Part shown: positions 48,225 through 57,357 of the stretch, in pieces
How the letters are laid out: every line of letters begins with the position of its first letter
Position numbering within the stretch: position 1 is the first letter of the stretch
NCBI GenBank assembly: GCA_002633005.1
Contig: NMRA01000012.1
Location: 1,542,357 to 1,606,356 of the forward strand
DNA from: Phoronis australis
Taxonomy: Eukaryota > Phoronida > Phoronidae
DNA length: 64,000 nt
Direction: 5' to 3'
Notes under the pieces: generated by a model
The model's database searches: none
Seen by the model: the letters and a program-made list of their open reading frames with translations, nothing else
Told to the model about the DNA's origin: nothing
Made by a program: the position numbers and the translations under genes

Positions 48225-51200
48225 CCCATTTCTGCAGGACAATGGCTGCAGCAACAAATATAACGGAGAGGATGAACAAGAAGAGCACTACGTCCCAACG
48301 TCGTCCTACACTGGCTGGCAGTGACGTTGAGGTCACAGACTGAGTGACCTTATGAACAGTGCCGGAGTCACCTGAGTCAAAGTTCAACCTGCCTCGTGAC
48401 CTCAGCATTGGCCGCTGGAGTATGGCTGGGGTCTCCTGAAGAAAAGCAATCACAATGCATGTTACTAGTGGGACCCTTTGGACGGATCCCTCGGTGTCAA
48501 AGGGCACAAAAGGTCTGTTTTGTGAAAAGCGACTTCAAGACTTTAGACAGAAATTTGGTTTCGCATGATTAAGGGTTTAGCCATGTAATTATTAGCATGA
48601 CATTACAACCAAGAAATAATTTAAACAAGTTATATCTCGGTAAATAGAGATTATGGGTATATTCTCAGATTTTGTATTTTTGCTTTAAAGTGAGATTTAA
48701 TCATTTAAATAAATAGTTGTGTCAAGTATGAGACAAAATTTCTGACTTAAGTCTTTAGTCACTTTTCATGAAAAAGATAACACAAGCCAATATACAAAAG
48801 CATTACCCAAAACCTCATAGGCATTATCAACCCAGGTATATTGTGTAACCTGCTGTCATAGAGCTGATATCAAGCGACAACCCTAAATTACCCAGTTCAG
48901 GTGAAAATTTCACAAATATTTGCACTCAAACACTGATTGACTAATGAACACAAATCAAGGAATCAATTTGCCTTACAAAGTTAGTCCTAGTAGCCGATGT
49001 GACTGTTGTTGTTCTCTGTGTCACTGTTCGCGTATTCTCTGTGACTGTACTGCTGGAGGTATTCTTGGTGACACTGGTCGAGATTCTACCTGCACTAGTG
49101 GCTGCCATTGTCGACGTCCTGCCTGAGGATCTGGTCAAAGGCTTAGTGCTTGACTTGGCAGCTGGCGTGGCCTGAGACTGCAATGTAAGCAGAGGCAAGT
49201 TACAGGCCACCAAAACCTTTAGATGATGCTGAATTACGTGGACATCATTATGAGCCCTGTACACACAAGTACTGTTGATGGCGGAGGTAACACTCAGAAC
49301 ACAGAACATGAAAAGAAATTAACATGTACATCAACACTGAATCATAGATCTTAAATGGAGGTTTCACTTACCTTATCTTTCTGGAAAGGTGAATGGCACA
49401 TATTGAGGTCACGCTTTCCTGTGATGCCTTTTACGCACAATATCAGGAAGCTGTTCTGTTCATGTTACTAGAAATGTTTTCCATACAGTATCCCCCTGAC
49501 AATTCACTGGCTCTCCTCCATAGCAAATAACTAAATGGAAAGCTTCAGACAAGCTTTCAGTGAACAGACGATGTGCTGACCAGAGCCAACTTAAAAAGCA
49601 CATCATAAGACAAATTTAAATTTTGTCCTAAACAGAAATTATCAAAGTTAGACTCCTGCCTCGTTAATATGATGCAAACCTTTTTAAATGCTTCCAAGAT
49701 TTCTCCACAATCTAGCAGATTTTCTTCAGGCTCCCAACTGTCCTCTTCGGGGCCATACCTTGCCCACCGTATGTAGTACAAGTTGGATTTTCCTGGCCTC
49801 TTTTTCATACGCAAAATTCGCTCAACCTAAATGAAACAAATATTAGCTTGTGAACCTCTTTAATAAATACTCCTTGTGTAACAAGTTCTATATGCTGGAT
49901 TCCCTTTTTTCTTTTTAGACATAAGATTAAGTCTCTTCTTCATTTACAAAATCAAATTGGCTAAATCAATGCCACTGCTCTCACTAGCTTAAAATTTTCA
50001 CCCGAAAAACAACTCTAGAAACGAGAACACTGTCAAGGGTTGCGTTTAATGGCTCTTTGCTGGCAATTACCTCGCAACTGTTGAAACCTTTGCAAGCACT
50101 AGATCATTTACTTCAAAGGACATATTTGCAGTGGCCTGTATTTACTGTTGCGTTAATTTTTTTCAGAGAAACCCTAACAACGGATCAGTTATTGTCATTC
50201 AATTATTGCGAGATCTCACAAAAACTATGTCTTGCTATACGTACAACATTCATAGTCCAAACAGAAAAGTTGAAAGTGCAAAATCAACTGCTGCACACTC
50301 GCCCGAGGAAGTGAGTCGTAGTCACAAGTAAGCAAGTAAGCAAAAAATTATTTTGCATCAGGGAAGACAAGTACAACAACAAAACGTCAGCACACGTGCT
50401 AGTAACCGATAAGAAATAAGAAATTAAGCAAAGTGAATATTTACAGTATTTGTAAAGGCAGACCATGAACATAACATATAGAACAAATGACAATGAGGTA
50501 CAGAAAGCAAAATATTGCATGGACTCACTAACAGCAATCCCAAGTATCCTTGACAATGACACAGAAATTTTAAATGTTTGCCAGTTTTAAAGTCAAGAAC
50601 GTCCGCGTAGTAACATAGTTCATTTTGCATTCCAGAGAGAAACTCCTTGATGACGAATTGAGTTTGTATCGTAGGTTGCAGTATTGAACCAGGTAACAAC
50701 TAGCCTACCAATGTATTTTCGGTAAAAGTCAAGTGAATGGGTCCCTCTTCAAAATGGCTACCGGGAACCAGTTTTCACTAAATAACAGACATTGCCATTA
50801 CTCAGTAAAAACTGCTTCCTGGCAGCCATTTTGAAGAGGGCTCATTTAATTGACTTTTACCGCATTTCCTTTTCAAACATTGTGTGGCATTGTTTTCGGT
50901 AGCCTTGGTACAAAGCTATAACTACATATACAGCTTTGCACCGATGTGGGTAAAAAAGTGTTAAGATAAAATCTGACACAAAATTAGTTACATTAAAAGC
51001 TAGTCTTCCTTGCGTAAACTAAATTATTTAACGGTGTTGGAAAAAATGGCGTTCTACCGTTATTCTGCTGCTAAAGTTTTGGAGCGAACTTTAGCGACGA
51101 CTTTCGGTGCCACGAAATATTGCGTCACCTATTGGCCAGTTTCTTTTTTCGCTGATTCTTCAATCAACTGTAGTTATTCTTTCACGAGGTTGTGTACACG

Positions 51201-52555
51201 TCATGCAACAAATTATCATAACTGGTTTCACTTCAATATAAGTTTCTAGAATTTTGATACCGAAAAACCGAATTTCAGAAGAAATTTTGCAGTTGCCAAG
51301 CTATCATCATCTCCTGAGAGATGTCGCAAAAATTTATGAAATGGCGTGTGCCCGTGACACGAGCGTATTGTTTTCAAAACGACGACAGCTAGCTGTATGA
51401 AGACTATTGACAAAATACAGCTAGGTACCACTGTGTGTATTTCTTCCGCAGACCCTGAAATTGCACACAGTCAGGTTAGTTCTGCTCATCACCTCGCCGT
51501 GAAACTTGTATCAACATGTAAAGCTAAAGACAAGACGGGGTGCATGCAAAATCTGGGAATCAACTGACACTCACCTTGCCCGTTACAGCCGTTTAAGTGA
51601 AAAACAATGCAATAAACGTCATTTTCTTGCCTAACTCACCGCTAATTTTCTAACAATGAAAAGTATGTCATCGTTTTGAAAACAGTACGCTCCTGTCACG
51701 CCCACGCGCCATTTCCTAAATTTTTGTGACACCTCTGATGATAGCTTGACAGCAACAAAATAACGGTAGAACACCATTTTTTCCAACACCGTTAAATAAT
51801 TTGTACTCAAGAAAAACTGTAGTTTTTAATGACACTAATTTTGTGTCAGATTTTATCTTACCACTTTTTTACTCACATCGGTACAAAGCTGTATATTTAG
51901 TATACACCTTTGTACCAATAAAGGCTAAGTGGTACCTAGCTGTATTCCGATGATAGTCTTCATACAGCTAGCTGGATGGCTAGGTTTTTGGTTCAAAGCA
52001 TTTCAGGGACTAGACAGTGACCACCATCTCCATCTGTAGGTAGCCCCAGAGCCAGACGGTGAAGGAGCTTAATTCAGCCTTAATTGCCTTAATTCATATG
52101 CCGGAAGCTTTTCAACGATGTCTTCAATTCCTTTCAACTCGAACGAGCACTCTCGCAACTTTTTCAAGCAGTCCTTCGTGCATAATGCTTTACTTTTTTT
52201 AGACAACAGAACAAATTTACTGTGGATTATAGAGTGTAGGACGGTTGCTCTCACAGGCGTCCTCAGCTTCTGATCGTCCCCAATACACTACATATAATAC
52301 TACAAGGTAGTATTATATGTAGTGTATTGGGGACGATCAGAAGCTGAGGACGCCCTGTGGTTGCTCTCTGATCTCATACCAGGGGAAAATATGTGACATA
52401 AGATCTAACAAATGCATACTAGATATTAAGCTTACTGGCATCATTTAACAGATGTCGTAACCTAAACAGAATTGGGTGATATATTTCTTTGTTATGAGTC
52501 ATCGGGAAATTTAGGTGGACTAAGACTAAGAGCTTACCTCGTAAACTTCCGCCAT
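48225..52555 (-). CDS. Chromodomain protein with a transmembrane helix near the visible C-terminus
   Basis: Exons (minus strand): 52538-52555 (MAEVYE), 49680-49826, 48977-49177 and 48225-48435. All four have consensus sites and phases 0, 0, 0, 1. Exon two is a chromodomain, VERILRMKKRPGKSNLYYIR then WARYGPEEDSWEPEENLLDC and EILEAFKK. Against HP1 and MPP8 the aromatic cage maps to Tyr5, Trp27 and Tyr30, all present, predicting binding to methylated histone lysine. Exon three is a 67-residue basic Ser/Thr-rich linker. Exon four ends SVGRRWDVVLFLF plus ILSVIFVAAAIVLQKW: about 20 hydrophobic residues after RR. The chain reaches 192 residues plus a split Gly codon; the last exon was not found. Membrane anchorage, probably with the chromodomain on the nuclear side, is inferred. 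HP1/CBX proteins and MPP8 lack such a helix. Confidence 0.85.
50720..50862. mobile_element. Hairpin MITE, 143 bp
   Basis: The left arm (CGGTAAAAGTCAAGTGAATG, continuing through CCCTCTTCAAAATGGCT) pairs with the right arm (AGCCATTTTGAAGAGGG through TTGACTTTTACCG). Arms of about 60 bp carry scattered mismatches and leave a short loop. It lies in the chromodomain gene's first intron. Confidence 0.75.
50901..51975. mobile_element. Composite fold-back element, about 1 kb
   Basis: The ends AGCCTTGGTACAAAG (50901) and CTTTGTACCAATAAAGGCT (to 51926) are inverted. Outer arms 50901-51070 and 51765-51926 share blocks such as TTATTTAACGGTGTTGGA and its reverse. Inner arms 51297-51380 and 51665-51750 share GTTTTCAAAACGA and ATGATAGCT. 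A third inverted pair (AGCTGTATGAAGACTAT near 51393 and its complement near 51951) places an inner left block outside the right end, so the structure is composite. Confidence 0.7.
52081..52242 (-). other. Short unassigned minus-strand frame (partly repeat-derived)
   Basis: A 61-codon frame (52069-52254) reads KKLRECSFELKGIEDIVEKL near its middle. The adjoining sequence at 52008-52030 (TAGACAGTGACCACCATCTC) recurs near 63155 and 63915, so this is probably a dispersed repeat. Its 5' end runs into the hairpin insertion. Function unknown. Confidence 0.3.
52243..52368. mobile_element. 106-bp near-perfect hairpin insertion with 10-bp target duplication
   Basis: GGTTGCTCTC is at 52243-52252 and again at 52359-52368. 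Between them, 52253-52358 is an almost perfect palindrome. It runs from ACAGGCGTCCTCAGC to ATAATACTAC, a 3-base centre AAG, then GTAGTATTAT back to GCTGAGGACGCCCTGT, with a single extra C in the right arm. Confidence 0.85.
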
Positions 52556-52918
52556 TTTCAAATTTGACGCGTTTGGAAGCGCGCCTAGCGGAGAATACGG
52601 CACAATAACAACCACCGTAAATTTCTGGTCAAATGCCCATCCTGTACCGAGTTGCATGAAACACGGTCCCGGCAAATCAGGGACTCAAATAAGGTCCTTA
52701 AATCTACTGCGTATTTGTGGACACTGATTGTATTTTCCGATGCTGTTTTAGTTGCAGTACTAGTTCAATTCTGACTTTGATTATACAAATCGAGAGTGAA
52801 CTCTACCTTGAAGTAAATCATCACTGCCAAAATAACGGAGTAGAGTATTTTCATGCAACGCTGTTAACTTAAGGACTGAATCGCTATTCATTTTCAGTTT
52901 TTAGGTAAATTTAAGAAA
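52556..52918. promoter_or_regulatory. Probable divergent promoter region
   Basis: It lies between the minus-strand ATG of the chromodomain gene (52555) and a plus-strand ATG at 52919. The part next to the chromodomain start is CpG-containing (GCGCGCCTAGCGGAGAATACG). No TATA box was recognised. The assignment rests on geometry. Confidence 0.35.
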
Positions 52919-53161
52919 ATGTCAGAAGTCAAACAGGAGCACGTAGTTAAGGTAATCAGATTGCAGAAAAAGATTGGCATTTGTGAATAAAACTGACAAA
53001 CTATTTTCCGTTACTAACAAGAACATCCGGGACATCGGGCAAGAACAATAAGTGGCTAATCCATGTATTGCCTGTGACCGTTCATTTGGAAACATAAAAT
53101 GCTATTTTATTACGGAAAGGAATATCACGAGAGTCTAATTCGATTTCTGTTTTTAATTCAG

Positions 53162-53256
53162 CTACTGAAACACTGAGGAAGCCGGAAAACCAGCTTGGAA
53201 AATTTTCGGACTTTTGTTTAAGTCTGTTATCTCACGACTCCATCAAAACGATGTCT
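53162..53256 (+). CDS. Candidate exon of the unrecognised divergent gene
   Basis: Acceptor TTTTAATTCAG and the strong donor TCT/GTAAGTT bracket 95 nt. Only one frame is open, two nucleotides plus 31 codons reading TETLRKPENQLGKFSDFCLS and then LLSHDSIKTMS. A possible first exon starts at ATG 52919 (MSEVKQEHVVK), but no donor there fits the phase well. How this exon links to 54844 is unresolved, since the phases differ and need another exon. A segment at 53768-53824 could follow in phase 0, ending in TAA. Confidence 0.35.
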
Positions 53257-53824
53257 GTAAGTTCTGTATTTTTTAAATTAAAATTAAATGGAAAAGCACT
53301 AGGAATCAGCTATTTACAATAGACTAAGCCTAATCAGCCCCACTGAGGCCAAAGCTAGACAACACAACAACAATTTCGTATCCTCTGTGAAATGGAAAAT
53401 TTACAGACGTGAACTGCGAATTTACATTAACAAAATGTCGGAGCCTCTTAATTATTCCATACAGTAATAACAAATTCAACGCGCACGTAACGTGTGGCGC
53501 TCCGCTTAGACTAAAACTGAATGAATCATGAACGATTGGGTGCAAAATTAAAATTATTAACTTCACGTTCCGTACATTATTTCCGTGAAATGCGTAAACA
53601 GCTTAATTTTTTATCAATTTAAGATGTCCGAAAAGGCTGGAATTTGGAACGGCTATTTTTCAATTTACAATATCAGTAGTTTCGTGATTCGATAAAGTTT
53701 AGAGAACGGCTGTGTATTTCACGACCAATGTATTAATTTTTTAAATCAAATTCTTAAACATTTGCAGAAGAGCAAGTTCCATGGCAAAGTCTCGATCCAA
53801 ACTGATCTTAGTCTACCTACTTAA

Positions 53825-54262
53825 AGGTATATGTGCGACCCTACAAAATGCCCAAATTTAGCCAGCTTCGGAGTCGTTCTTAGAAATGACAGCTGATTGT
53901 ATTCATTTGAAAGTTTCACTGAGATAGTATGCTTTATACACAGTTCTCTAAGACGCTTACTTTTGTACGAGGGTCTAGCTAAAGTTGAACTTTTATGATT
54001 ATCAAAACTTAAGTTGTGTAAAATGAAAACGGGATAATTTTATTTTTTAGAAAACTGCAACAATTTTTTAGAGATCCTGAACATTTATATTTTAAAACGA
54101 AATCGATATCTTTGTCCTACCGTCGACGTACCTTCTAAAAAGACATGGTCACGGTCACATGATCAATATCAGATTGGTAAAAAGTCAGAAAACGAATTCT
54201 GCAAGTTTTCAACTTTCAAAAAAAAATATATATATACTTTACAGGGGGTTAAAATCTGAAGG
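53825..54262 (+). mobile_element. MITE copy 4 (GTAGGACC family)
   Basis: It starts GTGCGACCCTACAAAATGCC and parallels copies 1 and 2 through AAGACATGGTCACGGTCACATG (54139-54160), CAGATTGGTAAAAAGTCA and TTTCAA...ATATATACTTT. The right terminus is not preserved. Confidence 0.6.
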
Positions 54263-54569
54263 CTTTCGGTTGGCTAAATGCACAGTCGTGTCGACAACTA
54301 GGTCTTCCGTAACCTTGAAAATTTTGCCGAATAGGCAGCAAAATGATACCCTGGTATTTCAGTAACGTCTACGAAAACGAGAAGAAATCACACTTGCAGT
54401 GTAGGTCATTTGATTTTACCCAACTCCCTGACCTATGTTTACATGATCATCCGGGTATCTCTAGATAGTCTTGCTGAAATGCATGTGCTCCGATTGCTAT
54501 TGCTGGCGTGAAGCCGTGACATTCGCGGTTAATTTGAAAATCGCGGAGTGTCACTCAGCTACAGATCGT

Positions 54570-54604
54570 GACAAGCGCAAAATAATAAAAAATAAATAAA
54601 TAAA
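54570..54604. repeat. (TAAA)n simple repeat
   Basis: AATAATAAAAAATAAATAAATAAAT, a short A/T tetranucleotide run. Confidence 0.8.
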
Positions 54605-54843
54605 TCGCCTTCGGCTTAAGTTACGACAACCCTTTAGGAACATATCAGTGACTTCTTTAAAACATTTTTAACACAAAAATCGATCTGTTGAAGACACGTG
54701 CTACCTGTCGTAACCGTCGACCGTTTCTTGTAAAGCAAATGGCACGTGACCTTGCCTTTCAATTACATTTGATCATGGTGGTTAAATCAATGCTGTGTTA
54801 TGGGAAGAAAGTTTTAACTGTAATCAGAGTAGTCTGTTTTCAG

Positions 54844-55333
54844 CATCATGCCCCATAGTAACTCTTTTACCAGCACTGAATATAGAGCCTACTGAATTGA
54901 GGTGCGTGCACTTTTAGTGTAGTTGAATTTTATAATTTTATTGTATGGGACGGAATAGGTATAGCTACGACCGCTGCATATATTTCTATACTGTATTTTG
55001 TTTTTTTTCTTTGGGATAGTGATCTTTTAGCGGCACTTGGTTTTGTTTGTCCCCTCTTTTAATTGCGGCATAAACTCATGGGTAGCTATGGCCTCAGTCG
55101 CTTTAAGCTGCTGCGAACCCGCCTTCCGCCAAGGACAGATGCCAACATTAGATCAGGTCAAATTTACTTAATAACCAAATTCGAAAAGTGGGATTGAAAA
55201 AAAGACATTTCGTTATTGTTTCAGACCAGGCTCAGCAAAATCGTTGGAGTCCAATTTCACAGCGCTTTACCGCGGCAATCAAGTTCAAGTGTACGTCATG
55301 AGACGGTATAGTTTGGTGGATTCCAAAGAAATA
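54844..55333 (+). CDS. Two joined exons of an unrecognised gene, internal part
   Basis: Exon 54844-54901 (58 nt) has acceptor GTCTGTTTTCAG and donor GAG/GTGCGT. It is open only as SCPIVTLLPALNIEPTEL, ending with AG of the next codon. Exon 55225-55333 (109 nt) has acceptor TTATTGTTTCAG and donor ATA/GTGAGT. Its first A completes the Arg codon, then PGSAKSLESNFTALYRGNQV and QVYVMRRYSLVDSKEI follow. The matching phases and good splice signals make this more than chance. No family was recognised and later exons were not found. It probably belongs to the gene diverging from the chromodomain gene. Confidence 0.5.
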
Positions 55334-57203
55334 GTGAGTTGACGCTATGAGTTATGCAAAAACTACATTCACCACGACTAACCCCGAAGTCTTACACATG
55401 GGTCAGGACCGAAGGAAAATGCCGTGTCAGTGGCAGCCGGAAGATGTTAATTGTATGATTGCAAGTTACAACAATTTCTTTTTCTACTGCGCGGTTGGCG
55501 TTAGTTACTCGCCTATCCAATGTCACAGCGACACCTAAATCATAGCCTTGAGAAAGAGTGCATAGACCCTATTACTAAACTAAAGTGAATGAGTTTTTGC
55601 TGATCAAGGAGCAGCTACGCTATTGCGTAATTCAAGGAGCTTATAGTACATAAAGAATACAACTCGTGGTTGCTCAGGGTACTGCCACAACAAGGTAGTT
55701 CTCACTTATCAAGATAACACAAATACCTAGAACCCTATTACTTTGTATTCAACACAATTTAAGGTCAGCTGATTTTCAAACCAATCTAACCTCAACACTC
55801 ACATGCTGGTGAAAGGGTCATTGTTATTCATGTGTTTTGTGTTAAAGAACAACAATCAAAAGTAGCTGTTTAGCTGGTCAACTGTTGCTTCCTAAGAGTA
55901 ATTGAAATAGTCGCCAGTTTGGCCAGCACAAGAACACTGTGTTACTAGAGCCCAGTCTTATAAACTGGTGAAGAAAGCCAGTTGTGAAAATAGTGTGTAC
56001 TCATTGATAAAAGACACGTCTTAGCGTGCAGAACAATTTGGTGAACAGAGCAAGAAGTTAGATAAGATCAAGTGAACTTATATTTACTAACTGTCCTTAA
56101 CAAACAACAAAAGTGATCAATACACATTCCTCAATTTGCACTGTGTAAGCGCATAATTCTATCTTTAATATTATTCCAATATTAAATAACAAAATATTGC
56201 CACAGGTCATAAAACATACCACTGCAACACATCCAAACAATGAAAGATAATCACCAGGTGGTGCTAACGAGGAATGGCACTTTTTTTGTTGAAGGCGCAA
56301 CAACCCAGTGTTATGTTGTTCCTTTCGCAGACTGAAAGTGTTTTATGGAGTTGAAAACAGCTAGCAGATCATTACTGAATCAGACCCTGATCAACAAGTT
56401 GGCTCGCCACAGCAGAACAGTTTCAACCAATCAAGACCATCAGGGTTAATTTCAGGCGCTATCCCTTTCAAATCGAACAAGGGATAAGAATGCAATGAGG
56501 GTTACTTGGAAGAGCAAATACGCCTGTGAAGAAAGTCGTTTTTTGACTCCATAACAGAGTTTGTAACGGCCTTAACTGAATACATGTAGGACAGAAAAAA
56601 TGCTCACAAGTACAAGAATGCTTGTGGGGTGAGGATCCCGCTTAAGTCACTATCTGAATACATAACTTTTTACTGGAAAGACCGTTTTCCCTACTATTAA
56701 ACACCACCTAGTGAAATTTGAAGTCCACATTGTTCCCTCCACCTGTATCACCCAAGTCCCTGTAGTGCTGAAACTGAATGGTTCTTCCAAGTCACTGAGC
56801 AAACGAACGTTTTCCACATTGCACCACCAGACACGTTACCAAGTCAGAAAACCTTTATCTACATTCAATATCTTTGGAAAACATGGAAATACAAGCTTTA
56901 AAGTAGATAAACTGTCAACAATCTTGAAGATATTTCAAGCATTCAGACACACACCAATCTTAATCTGAGCACTGTAATTGTTGTATAACTACATTAACAT
57001 ATTAACAATCTATCCATATGCATCCATATATTGATCAGTGGAGGTGAAAGTGAACATTTGCTAGCAGTACAAATGACCTGTCTTCCTGGGTTCTTAAGTT
57101 ACCAGAGCCTGTGGCTTAAACCATACACAAGAGAGCATAAGAAACCCAAGGAAATAGAGTCAAAACTTTGTTTACCAAACTTAACTTTGGACTCCAATTC
57201 CCA
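55334..57203. other. Non-coding DNA between the divergent gene and the RPRD1 3' end
   Basis: No convincing exon. A repeat end, TCACCAGGTGGTGCTAAC, is at about 56251 and a related word, CACCACCTAG, at 56702. Confidence 0.45.
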
Positions 57204-57209
57204 TTTATT
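57204..57209 (-). terminator. Poly(A) signal of RPRD1
   Basis: TTTATT on the plus strand reads AATAAA on the minus strand, about 150 bases after the RPRD1 stop codon. Confidence 0.6.
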
Positions 57210-57357
57210 TCATCCTTACCCATGTGTCATTTTTCAAATTCAGACATGACACGCAACAACTGTAGCCATTTATCAATTGTCATAATTCCATTGTCTGCTT
57301 CATAATCTTGATGTCCAACACTTAACCTCAAAGTCCCCAACCCATATTTCATTGCTA

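Noticed and set aside
49557-49680. Extension of the chromodomain exon beyond Lys-Lys as VCIILTRQESN
   Set aside because: This follows the splice donor GTTTGC; joining to the exon at 49177 keeps the frame and gives a continuous protein.
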